Numbered from the stretch's first letter, positions 1-6,055 are shown. The stretch: 8,396 nt of DNA from an uncultured Oscillospiraceae bacterium (GCA_910587835.1 CAJUNQ010000064.1:1-8396); one strand, 5' to 3'. The notes: a model not told the origin generated them from the sequence alone. Translations and numbers: made by a program.

Positions 1-403
1 CGCCTTTTGGGTGGTACAGGTCAGCGGAGCCCTACCACGATGCTGATAGGTCGCCCCCTTATAAGCCGCTCTGTCTTTGAGGACGCCGGAATCCGCCTTT
101 TGGACGGTACAGGTCAGCAGAGCCCTACCACGATGTTGATAGGTCGCCCCCTTATAAGCCGCTCTGTCTTTGAGGACGCCGGTATCCGCCTTTTGGGTGG
201 TACAGGTCAGCGGAGCCCTACCACGATGCTGATAGGTCGCCCCCCTATAAGCCGCTCTGTCTTTGGGGACACCGGAATCCGCCTTTTGGGTGGTACAGGT
301 CAGCGGAGCCCTACCACGATGCTGATAGGTTGCCCCCTATAAGCTGCTCTGTCTTGGGGACACTGGAAGCCGCCTTTTTGGGCGATACAGGTCAGCAGAG
401 CCC
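1..403. repeat. 93-bp tandem repeat array, about 4.4 units, continuing off the left edge
   Basis: Four near-identical units start at 1, 94, 187 and 280, each opening with cgccttttgg. The first three are exactly 93 bp and the fourth is 91 bp. A fifth copy starting at 371 matches only for about 33 bases before it runs into a different repeat. Units differ by scattered substitutions, most in units 3 and 4. Each contains the 20-mer aggtcagcggagccctacca or a one-base variant of it, and units 1 and 2 carry the 8-bp palindrome CTTATAAG (CTATAAG/CTATAAGC in the others). In units 1, 3 and 4 the arms GTGGTA and TACCAC (11-16 and 33-38 in unit 1) could pair; unit 2 breaks this. There are no unique spacers, so it is not a CRISPR. 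The period is a multiple of three, which keeps one plus-strand frame open (7-342), but that frame has no ribosome site and many replacement changes, so I treat the array as non-coding. Its function is unknown. Confidence 0.9.
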
Positions 404-474
404 ACAAACCGCGACCACCAACCTCGCTCCCCCGCAACCCGTAGGGCTGGCGTGCCAGCCCGCCCCGCGAACCG
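399..474. repeat. Diverged copy of the cheA-side dispersed repeat element
   Basis: This 76-base stretch aligns with the conserved part of the 129-bp units between cheA and cheW (best copy 6330-6410). Shared blocks in order are AGCCCAC, a CCGC/CCAC segment, GCTCCCCC, GCA-CCC, then a hairpin GCTGGC-NN-GCCAGC, then GCCCCGCGAA followed by Y-CG. The hairpin here pairs 444-451 with 454-461 (8 bp with a GT centre; 7 bp if an RNA tetraloop forms). The relationship is seen directly by alignment. The element lies just past the 3' end of flgK, in the same orientation relative to the upstream gene as the copies past cheA. What it does is unknown. Confidence 0.7.
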
Positions 475-476
475 CC

Positions 477-493
477 CGCGGGGGCACCCCGCG
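477..493 (-). terminator. GC-rich hairpin immediately after the flgK stop codon
   Basis: On the transcript strand CGCGGGG (493-487) pairs with CCCCGCG (483-477), a 7-bp perfect stem with a 3-base loop, beginning directly after the TAG of flgK. No T-run follows; instead a second GC-rich hairpin (461-444) comes next. It could slow RNA polymerase or protect the 3' end of the mRNA, but it is not a standard intrinsic terminator, so the terminator label is tentative. Confidence 0.4.
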
Positions 494-2383
494 CTAGCGG
501 CCGGCTATGCCGGTGCCGTTGATGAGCTTATCCAGAATCTCATCCAGTGTGGTCAAAAGACGGCACGAGGCCGAGTAAGACTTCTGATACTGCATCATGT
601 TCACTGCCTCGTCGTTCAGGTCCACGCCCGACACCGAGTCGCGGCCCAGGTTCAGCTCCTCCGCCGCCGCAATGTAGTTGTCCAGAATATCCCCTGTGCT
701 CTTGGTGTCCTCGCCCAGCAGACCGTTCACATAGTCCAGCATCTCATGGAAACTGCCGGTAAAATACACCGTGTTGCTGGAAGCATTCGCATCAACATCC
801 TTCGGCGCAAAGTCATACTTCTGCTGCATCACAGAGACCAGGTGGGCAATGTTGGTGTTGGCTGTGGAGGCAGGCCTTTTGCCCTGGGTGGGGTCGTTCG
901 GGTCCACATCCACCATGTCGTTCACATTCTTGGTCTGCACAATCTTGACCTTCTCATGCGACCAGCTGTTGGAGATAGAGATATTCTTTGCGGTAATCTT
1001 GTCGCTGTCCACACCGGCGTCATCGCTGTCGCCGCTGATGCTGAACAGGTTGCCCGCCGTCTTCACATAATCCGCATATTCTGCCTTAATCGTGGTTTGA
1101 TCTGCCTCAAAAAAGGCATTCACACCCTCATCAGGACCCTTGGTCTTGTCATAGGTAAAGTTGTTTGACTGGTTAAAAATCTTCGCAATCTTATTGGCCA
1201 GCGCGTCCAAAGCCTTCTGATAATAGGGGATGCCCCGCTTGGTAGCGGCCTTGGCGTCTCCCAGGTTGTTCACCTCATAGTCGCTGGAAAACTCGCCGTT
1301 CTTAGTCAGCATCTCCCGCTTGGCCTGCAAAGAGCCGGACTTCAAATCCTGGTCTCCCAAATTCACCGGCTTGCTCCCGTTTTTATAGCTGGCAATCACC
1401 TCGCCCTGCTTGTTTTCCAGCGCGGAGATGGTCAGCCGCAGGTAGGGGTCATCGCCCTGGTGGTCAGGGGTGGCAGGAGGCGTTACAATATTGCCGTCCT
1501 TATCCAAGCCTACCTGCTGTACAGACAGCGAACCGCTGTAAATACCGTCCACCAGCACCGTGTTGGTGCCCGAAAGGGTGATGGTCAGCTTCTCCACCGT
1601 CATGCCCGCGCCAATGGGCTCGTCAGAATAGGTCACGTCAATGGGCAGATACTGGCTCAGCTCGTCAATCAGCTGGTTGCGCTCGTCCCGCAGCTCCAAA
1701 GCCTGCTGGCCCCGCTCGCCAATCATCCCCTCCTTGCGCTCCGCGTCAGACAAAGCGCCGCTGCTGATCTCCGCCTTTTTAATGGACTCATTCAGGTCGC
1801 GGATTTTCTTGAGGGTATTGTTGATGTTGCCCATCATTTCCGTGAACTCGTTCTTGGTGTCCTTCTGCAGGGTTTCCAGCCGGTCGGCAAAGTTATTGAA
1901 GAAGATGACCAGAGACTTCGCCGCGCCCCGCACATTGTTCTCATAGCTCTGGGTGCCCGCGTGGTCGGTGTTGAAGTTCTGCAGCTGCTCCAGAATCCGG
2001 CTGAGCTGGGCCTCCAAAACGCCGTTGTCGTCCTCGCCCTTGGCCACCTCGTCAAAAATATAAGAGAGCTGGTCCAGCACATAGTATTTCTCGTCGTAAA
2101 AGCCCACGTTAGAGGCCTCATTGCGGTAGCGGATGTCCAGATAGGGGTCCCGCAGCTGAGACACGCCTGTGGTTAACGCGCCCGCGCCCACCCGCACGTC
2201 AAACTGCGAGGCATACCGGTCCGCGCCGCCAATATACAGCGCCCGCTGGTCCAGCTTCTGCCGGGTGTAGCCGGGGGTGTTGATGTTGGAGATATTGTTG
2301 CCTGTCACCTCCAGCGCCTTGCTGGAGGCCATAATGCCCAGCCGCGCCATGGTAAAGCCGCTGAACGTAGATATGGTGCTCAT
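494..2383 (-). CDS. flgK: Flagellar hook-associated protein 1 (FlgK)
   Basis: A 629-residue protein forming the hook-filament junction outside the cell, exported through the flagellar type III apparatus. The N-terminus has the conserved rod/hook signature NNISNINTPGYTRQ (residues 29-42) after a short amphipathic stretch. The C-terminal 50 residues (580-629) carry the matching conserved helix, with VSGVDLNDEAVNMMQYQKSY and then a LLTTLDEILDKLING stretch. FlgK is the usual assignment for proteins with both ends of this kind and a long variable middle (roughly 100-560 here). The length is within the family range. The ATG at 2383 is preceded by a perfect AGGAGG (2400-2395), with an 11-base spacer that is slightly long. 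The gene follows flgN after 126 bases and probably shares its transcript. The usual partner flgL does not follow: repeats occupy all of the DNA downstream to the window edge. Confidence 0.95.
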   Translation of the reverse strand: MSTISTFSGFTMARLGIMASSKALEVTGNNISNINTPGYTRQKLDQRALYIGGADRYASQFDVRVGAGALTTGVSQLRDPYLDIRYRNEASNVGFYDEKYYVLDQLSYIFDEVAKGEDDNGVLEAQLSRILEQLQNFNTDHAGTQSYENNVRGAAKSLVIFFNNFADRLETLQKDTKNEFTEMMGNINNTLKKIRDLNESIKKAEISSGALSDAERKEGMIGERGQQALELRDERNQLIDELSQYLPIDVTYSDEPIGAGMTVEKLTITLSGTNTVLVDGIYSGSLSVQQVGLDKDGNIVTPPATPDHQGDDPYLRLTISALENKQGEVIASYKNGSKPVNLGDQDLKSGSLQAKREMLTKNGEFSSDYEVNNLGDAKAATKRGIPYYQKALDALANKIAKIFNQSNNFTYDKTKGPDEGVNAFFEADQTTIKAEYADYVKTAGNLFSISGDSDDAGVDSDKITAKNISISNSWSHEKVKIVQTKNVNDMVDVDPNDPTQGKRPASTANTNIAHLVSVMQQKYDFAPKDVDANASSNTVYFTGSFHEMLDYVNGLLGEDTKSTGDILDNYIAAAEELNLGRDSVSGVDLNDEAVNMMQYQKSYSASCRLLTTLDEILDKLINGTGIAGR

Positions 2384-2509
2384 CTCAGTGTCAACCTCCT
2401 TTTGGTTGGGGTATGGCCCAAGGCTCCGGGCCGAAAAGTGTCAGGGCGCGGCTGTGTAGCTGCTCCGCGCCAGGTATATTCTCAAAACTCCGCCTACAGC
2501 CGGCCGGGC
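2384..2509 (-). promoter_or_regulatory. flgN-flgK leader with hairpin and AGGAGG ribosome site
   Basis: The 126-base gap upstream of flgK is unusually long for an otherwise overlapping operon. It contains a 7-bp stem (GGCGCGG at 2445-2451 with CCGCGCC at 2465-2471), a weaker GGCCC/GGGCC pairing around 2416-2432, and the AGGAGG ribosome site at 2395-2400. No T-run follows the stem, so I do not call a terminator, and I see no good sigma-A or sigma-D promoter. The hairpins may tune flgK translation or mRNA stability relative to flgM and flgN. Confidence 0.4.
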
Positions 2510-2968
2510 TCAGGCCCGAAAGTCCGTCTTCATCCGGGGAGGCGGCTCCTCCGATGTGGCCGGGGCAGGGGCCCCATAGTCCTCGGGGAACATTTTCTCA
2601 ATGTCCCGCAAGGCCAGCTCCATGGTGGTGCGCACAGCGTTCGCTGCGCTCTGATAGCCCTCAAACAGCCGCAGAGCCCGTTCCGCCCCTCTGGCGGCCT
2701 CCCTCTGCTTCTCCTGAGGAAAATGCCCCGCCACCTGCGAAAGGGTTGCGCCTTCCAGCCCCATGGCCTTGTGCAGCCGGTCCCGCTTCTGGTCCATGCT
2801 GCGCAGGCTCATGCTGTAGGCCTGTTCCTGCTTCATGCAGGCGTCCACCTGCACCAGGTCGCCCACCCTGGCGGCTGCGCCCTTCTCCTTGGCAGTCTGG
2901 GTCATCTTTTCCAGCAGCTGGCAGAAGTCGTCCAGATACCGCAGATACTCGTCATAAACCGGGTTCAA
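2510..2968 (-). CDS. flgN: Flagellar export chaperone FlgN
   Basis: A 152-residue cytosolic protein, predicted mostly helical, without signal peptide or membrane segment. FlgN family members bind the C-termini of FlgK and FlgL, keep them unassembled and guide them to the export gate. The assignment rests on size, a Leu/Lys/Glu-rich heptad-like N-terminal half (YLRYLDDFCQLLEKMTQTA), the KQEQAY and DQKRDRL segments, and position between flgM and flgK. Sequence conservation in this family is low, so context carries much of the weight. The tail (GAPAPATSEEPPPR) looks disordered. I place the start at TTG 2968 because GGAGG (2980-2976) sits 7 bases upstream. An in-frame TTG at 2974 is only 1 base from that site and is less likely. 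The gene follows flgM almost directly, suggesting coupled translation. Confidence 0.85.
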   Translation of the reverse strand: MNPVYDEYLRYLDDFCQLLEKMTQTAKEKGAAARVGDLVQVDACMKQEQAYSMSLRSMDQKRDRLHKAMGLEGATLSQVAGHFPQEKQREAARGAERALRLFEGYQSAANAVRTTMELALRDIEKMFPEDYGAPAPATSEEPPPRMKTDFRA

Positions 2969-2970
2969 GC

Positions 2971-3273
2971 TCAAACCTCCCCCAGCAGCAACAGCTTTTT
3001 GGCAATGCTGGCAGCGTCAATCTTGTACTCCCCCGCCTGCACCTGCTGACGGAGCGCCGCCAGAGTACCGGTGGTAGTAGCGGTACGCACCTCCTGCGAG
3101 AGCTTGCTCTGCAGCTCCAGCTTGTGAGGGTCCTCTCCCTCTCTGGCGCTCAGGGTCACCTTGTCAAAGCTCTCGCCGCCATGGGCAGCCCCGGCGGCAG
3201 GAGCATGGGCGCGGGGCTGGTTCACCCGCACCGGGCTGCTCACCTGACCGATCTTTTGCGGCATACTGATCAT
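2971..3273 (-). CDS. flgM: Anti-sigma-28 (sigma-D) factor FlgM
   Basis: A 100-residue cytosolic protein that binds and inhibits the late-flagellar sigma factor and, in well-studied species, is secreted once hook and basal body are complete. Family features are visible: a Pro/Ala/Gly-rich, probably disordered N-terminal part (5-35), the conserved DKVTLS motif (37-42), and the C-terminal sigma-binding helices ending in LRQQVQAGEYKIDAASIAKK (74-93) and LLLLGEV. The length matches typical FlgM. The ATG at 3273 has AGAGGG (3286-3281) 7 bases upstream; a second ATG three codons in is less well spaced. The gene heads a flgM-flgN-flgK unit preceded by a sigma-D-like promoter, which would make FlgM a feedback inhibitor of its own transcription. 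Confidence 0.93.
   Translation of the reverse strand: MISMPQKIGQVSSPVRVNQPRAHAPAAGAAHGGESFDKVTLSAREGEDPHKLELQSKLSQEVRTATTTGTLAALRQQVQAGEYKIDAASIAKKLLLLGEV
2976..2980 (-). promoter_or_regulatory. flgN ribosome binding site, inside the end of flgM
   Basis: GGAGG on the minus strand lies within the last codons of flgM (GEV). Seven bases separate it from TTG 2968, while the upstream TTG at 2974, which overlaps the flgM TGA as TTGA, is only 1 base away. This decides the flgN start and implies ribosomes finishing flgM help start flgN. Confidence 0.7.
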
Positions 3274-3351
3274 AATTTATCCCTCTTTTCTGGGTTGGGG
3301 TCAAAATCCGGATCGAAATGGCAACAGAAATCCAATTTCTTTCTACATAAA

Positions 3352-3378
3352 CTATCGGATGGCCCCCTTAAAAAATTA
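3352..3378 (-). promoter_or_regulatory. Sigma-D (sigma-28)-like promoter for flgM-flgN-flgK
   Basis: On the minus strand TAAT (3378-3375) is followed by a 15-base spacer and TCCGATAG (3359-3352). The known flagellar sigma consensus is TAAA-N15-GCCGATAA/T, so the match is 3 of 4 at -35, 6 of 8 at -10, with exact spacing. Transcription would start near 3345, giving a leader of about 70 bases before flgM, consistent with flgM being sigma-D-dependent in other bacteria. The -10 box overlaps the outer arm of a hairpin. The match is read by eye and untested. Confidence 0.55.
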
Positions 3379-3391
3379 AGAGGCCATCCGA
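3355..3391 (-). terminator. Hairpin between cheB and flgM, probable operon boundary
   Basis: TCGGATGGCC and GGCCATCCGA form a perfect 10-bp stem (3355-3364 with 3382-3391). An inner CTTAA/TTAAG stem (3367-3371 with 3376-3380) closes it, with a small asymmetric bulge between. On the minus strand it follows the cheB stop by 55 bases. The trailing sequence is TAGTTTATG, a poor T-tract, so termination may be partial. The symmetric structure could act on either strand, but no plus-strand gene points at it. Confidence 0.5.
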
Positions 3392-3412
3392 CTATTTCTT
3401 AAATTATTAAAC

Positions 3413-3442
3413 TTTTGTAACCTTTGGTTTCGTTTTGTAACC
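3413..3442. repeat. Pair of 10-bp direct repeats, 20 bp apart
   Basis: ttttgtaacc occurs at 3413-3422 and again at 3433-3442, separated by exactly 10 bases, so the copies repeat every 20 bp (about two DNA turns). They sit just after the cheB stop codon and about 70-100 bases upstream of the predicted flgM start site. The spacer together with the first copy forms AACC-TTT-GGTT (3419-3429). Placement would suit a transcriptional activator or repressor site, but no protein can be named. Confidence 0.5.
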
Positions 3443-3446
3443 GGGC

Positions 3447-4496
3447 CTATTTTCCTGCCTGCAAGCTGCGCAAAAGCACACTGGCAACCCGCTCGCAGCT
3501 GGCCTGCTCGCACACCGCGCCCCGCTCAAAGGCCACGCCGGGCATACCGTATACCACGCAGGACTCCTTATCCTGGCCGATGGTGTAAGCCCCCTTGCGG
3601 CGCATCTGCAAAAGACCCTCCGCGCCATCCGCGCCCATACCGGTGAGAATGATCCCGATCATCTTGCAGCGCACATTCTCCGCCATGGACATAAACAGAG
3701 CGTCCACCGAGGGCCTGTGCCCGCTCACCTTGTCCCCCGGCATACACGAGACATAATACTCTCCTGTCGCAGTGCGGTTCACCCGGCACTGCAGGTCGGC
3801 AGGCGCCACCAACGCCAGCCCCTGATGGAGCTTGTCGCCGTTCACCGCCTCCCGCACCTCCATGCGGCAAAGGCGGTTCAGCCTCTCGGCATACATTTTG
3901 GTGAACCCCGGGGGCATGTGCTGCACAATCACCATGCCGGGTATGTCGGCAGGCAGACGCTTCATCACCTCTAGGGTGGCCTCAGTGCCGCCGGTAGAGG
4001 CCCCCAGGCCGATGAGATAGGGCTGGGGCACCTTCAGCGGACCCATGGTCAACGCCTGGGTCAGGTCCGGCTGCTCCTTCACCGCCGCTGCGGGCGCAGG
4101 CCGGCGCACCCTGGCGCTGGCAGCCTCCACCACTGCCTCCACCAGCGAATCCACAAAGGCGGCCCTGCTCTGCACCCCGTCGGGCTTGCGCACAAAGCCC
4201 ACCGCTCCCGCGTGCAGAGCGTCAAACACCTTCAGGTTCAGCGAGGACACCAGCACCACCGGCAGCGGATGCTGGGGCAGCAGCTTCTTCAAAAACTCGA
4301 TGCCGGTCATGCCGGGCATCTGCACATCGCAGGTCATCACATCCGGGTTCAGCTGCTTCACCTTGTTCTCCGCGTCCATGGCGTTGATAGCGTAGCCCAC
4401 CACCTCAATTTGCGGCGACTTGCTGAGCCCTTCCATAATCGTCTTTCGGGCGATGATGGAATCATCCACCACCAGCACCCGTATATTTTTTGGCAA
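3447..4496 (-). CDS. cheB: Chemotaxis response regulator / protein-glutamate methylesterase CheB
   Basis: Removes methyl groups from, and deamidates, receptor glutamyl sites during adaptation; activated by phosphotransfer from CheA. Residues are numbered from the longer GTG start at 4511; subtract 5 for the start given here. The receiver domain (about 8-125) has the acidic pair D16-D17, phospho-acceptor D62 in CDVQMPGM, S89/S90 and K109. An Ala/Pro linker (136-150) leads to the methylesterase domain (165-350), whose catalytic triad is intact: S172 in GASTGGTEA, H198 in VQHMPPGFT and D295 in TGMGADGA. The length is normal. I prefer TTG 4496 because GGAGGGG (4508-4502) ends 5 bases before it and it gives the usual MPKNIRVLVVDDS opening. 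The GTG at 4511 has only AAGGA 11 bases upstream. Last gene of cheW-cheR-cheB, followed by the 3355-3391 hairpin. Confidence 0.96.
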   Translation of the reverse strand: MPKNIRVLVVDDSIIARKTIMEGLSKSPQIEVVGYAINAMDAENKVKQLNPDVMTCDVQMPGMTGIEFLKKLLPQHPLPVVLVSSLNLKVFDALHAGAVGFVRKPDGVQSRAAFVDSLVEAVVEAASARVRRPAPAAAVKEQPDLTQALTMGPLKVPQPYLIGLGASTGGTEATLEVMKRLPADIPGMVIVQHMPPGFTKMYAERLNRLCRMEVREAVNGDKLHQGLALVAPADLQCRVNRTATGEYYVSCMPGDKVSGHRPSVDALFMSMAENVRCKMIGIILTGMGADGAEGLLQMRRKGAYTIGQDKESCVVYGMPGVAFERGAVCEQASCERVASVLLRSLQAGK

Positions 4497-4501
4497 ATCG
4501 A

Positions 4502-4508
4502 CCCCTCC
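4502..4508 (-). promoter_or_regulatory. cheB ribosome binding site selecting a TTG start
   Basis: GGAGGGG on the minus strand with a 5-base spacer (TCGAT) before TTG 4496. The core GGAGG is 7 bases from that codon. It lies inside the frame that opens at GTG 4511, so if GTG were used the site would be translated as Gly-Gly-Val. Confidence 0.65.
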
Positions 4509-4551
4509 CACTCAATGTTCTTTCCTTGGTCCGCACGACTTCCCTAGGCTG

Positions 4552-5394
4552 CTACCGTTTCTGGAAGATGGACGTGGCCACTCGGGTATAGGGCAGGTCC
4601 GGCGGCAGGTTTTCAGCCTTGCTGATAATCAGGTAGCCCCCGGGCACTGTGGCGTCAAACATCCGCCGGGTCAGCGCCGACTTGGTGGGCTGGTCGAAAT
4701 AAATCATCACATTGCGGCAAAAAATCACGTCAAACTTCCGTTTGAAATGGATGGGGTCCATCAGGTTGAACTGCTTGAAGATCACATTGTTCTTGATCTT
4801 CGGCGCCACCTCATACATCTTGCCCCCCGCTGGCTTGAAATAGTCCCGCTTCCAGTTGGGGGGTATGGTGTCCGGCAGCTCGTAGACCCCGCGTTTGGCC
4901 TTGTTCAGGGCGTCCAGCGAGATATCAGAGGCAAGCAGGCGGGTGTCCCAGGCCGCGGCCTGGCCGCCCAGATAGTCCATGATGTACATGGAGATATTAT
5001 AGGGCTCCTCGCCGGAGGAGCAGGCCGCGCTCCAGATGGACAGGCACTTGTCCCGCTCATGCTTGCGCACAATCTCCGGCAGAATGGTGCGGGTAAAGTA
5101 GTCGAAGCTCTCCACCTCGCGCATAAAATAGGTATAATTGGTGGTCAGCCTGGAGAGCAGCTGATTCACATCATCGCCTGTGCCCTTTTTCAGCAGATAG
5201 TCCACATACTCGGTAAACCCGTTAAAGCCCATGCTCTTCACCGTGCCGGAGAGCCGGCTGTTTACCAGCTGCCGCTTCTGGTGCAGGTCCAGGCCGTATT
5301 TGCTCTGTACAAAATTTACCAGCCGGGTAAAATCCTTTTCGCTTATGGTCATGGAGGGAGCGGCCCCAGTCTGGGAGCTTTTGTTGGTCAGCAT
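4552..5394 (-). CDS. cheR: Chemotaxis protein methyltransferase CheR
   Basis: S-adenosylmethionine-dependent enzyme that methylates receptor glutamates, opposing CheB. At 280 residues it has the normal two-domain CheR form without a TPR extension. The N-terminal helical domain (about 16-85) includes KRQLVNSRLSG (40-50) and the junction TTNYTYFMRE (84-93). The SAM-binding Rossmann domain follows, with motif I WSAACSSGEEPYNISM (121-136), the acidic ASDIS (155-159), FDVIFCRNVMIYF (221-233) and GGYLIISKAENL (252-263). These are the family's diagnostic segments. ATG 5394 comes 1 base after the cheW TGA (TGATATG) and lacks a clear Shine-Dalgarno site, so translational coupling to cheW is likely. 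A second in-frame ATG 14 codons in (M15) has no better ribosome site. Co-transcribed with cheW and cheB. Confidence 0.96.
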   Translation of the reverse strand: MLTNKSSQTGAAPSMTISEKDFTRLVNFVQSKYGLDLHQKRQLVNSRLSGTVKSMGFNGFTEYVDYLLKKGTGDDVNQLLSRLTTNYTYFMREVESFDYFTRTILPEIVRKHERDKCLSIWSAACSSGEEPYNISMYIMDYLGGQAAAWDTRLLASDISLDALNKAKRGVYELPDTIPPNWKRDYFKPAGGKMYEVAPKIKNNVIFKQFNLMDPIHFKRKFDVIFCRNVMIYFDQPTKSALTRRMFDATVPGGYLIISKAENLPPDLPYTRVATSIFQKR

Positions 5395-5395
5395 A

Positions 5396-5896
5396 TCAGT
5401 GCCCGTTCATCAGCTGGGTGCAGTCCAGCACCATCAGCGTCTTGCCGCTGTCCGGCAGGCTGCACATGCCCGTAACCATCTTCTGGGCGTCCACGCCGCT
5501 CTGATAGGGCACCGGCAGAATGGCCTTTTTTTCAATGTCCAGCGTCTGGTCCACCTCGTCCACCAGAATGCCGATCAGGATACCCTCCATATCCAGAATG
5601 ACAGTGCTGAACTTATCCTCAGGCGTCTGCCCAGATAACAGGCGGAAGTCAATAATGGGGACAATGCCGCCCCGCAGGTTGATCACCCCCCGGATGTGGG
5701 GGGGCAGCATGGGCAGCCAGGTGATGGAGGTCTCCCACTGGGTGAGCATCTCTTTCACATACTTGGTGTCCACACCATAATAAATGCCGCCGGAGAGGAA
5801 GATCAGGTATTTTTCCGTCTCCAGCTCAGTGAACCCGCCCTCCAGGTCGAGCTCGTCATACTCAGCCCTTTGGGCTGTCATAATATCTTCAGGCAT
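5396..5896 (-). CDS. cheW: Chemotaxis coupling protein CheW
   Basis: A 166-residue adaptor linking chemoreceptors to the CheA kinase in the polar signalling array. It consists of a single CheW-like double beta-barrel domain. The diagnostic core is IRGVINLRGGIVPIIDFR (68-85), followed by the second-barrel strand ILIGILVDEVDQTLDI (106-121), with a C-terminal TLMVLDCTQLM strand. An acidic 28-residue N-terminal lead precedes the domain. ATG 5896 has AAGGAAAGGA (5916-5907) upstream with a 10-base spacer. An in-frame ATG five codons later (5881) has only a weak GAAG and is less likely. First gene of the cheW-cheR-cheB operon, driven by the promoter at 5995-6023. It is separated from cheA, its partner, by a repeat-filled gap. 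Confidence 0.95.
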   Translation of the reverse strand: MPEDIMTAQRAEYDELDLEGGFTELETEKYLIFLSGGIYYGVDTKYVKEMLTQWETSITWLPMLPPHIRGVINLRGGIVPIIDFRLLSGQTPEDKFSTVILDMEGILIGILVDEVDQTLDIEKKAILPVPYQSGVDAQKMVTGMCSLPDSGKTLMVLDCTQLMNGH

Positions 5897-5994
5897 TGCT
5901 CACAGATCCTTTCCTTCGGCAGCGGCAGGGACCGCGCCGGTATCCTCGATCCCCTTGGGGAAATCCGGTCCTTCTGTTCAAGATGTACACAGCT

Positions 5995-6023
5995 AGTATA
6001 GCACAAAAACCTCCGCCGCGCAA
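5995..6023 (-). promoter_or_regulatory. Sigma-A-type promoter with extended -10 for cheW-cheR-cheB
   Basis: On the minus strand TATACT (6000-5995) is preceded by TGC, giving an extended -10. With a 17-base spacer the -35 is TTGCGC (6023-6018), matching TTGACA at the first three positions. The start site would be near 5988, leaving a leader of about 90 bases. That leader can form a small hairpin around CCCCAAGGGG (5960-5951). It is AT-rich only locally, within a GC-rich gap. Confidence 0.55.
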
Positions 6024-6055
6024 GACGTTTCCTCACATCGGAGTACAAAGCCCCT

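Noticed and set aside
50..70. TATAAG boxes in the 93-bp units as repeated promoters
   Set aside because: No -35-like hexamer is found 16-18 bases upstream on either strand, and the box lies in an 8-bp palindrome that explains its occurrence.
7..342. Plus-strand open frame encoding 31-residue repeats across the 93-bp array
   Set aside because: The frame is open mainly because the period is a multiple of three. There is no ribosome site, unit-to-unit changes include many replacements (G/D, R/Q, L/P, E/G, A/T), and a 2-bp loss in unit 4 changes the phase. I found no sign of selection on protein.
1..403. CRISPR array
   Set aside because: The units are contiguous and near-identical over their full 93 bp, with no variable spacers and no cas genes.
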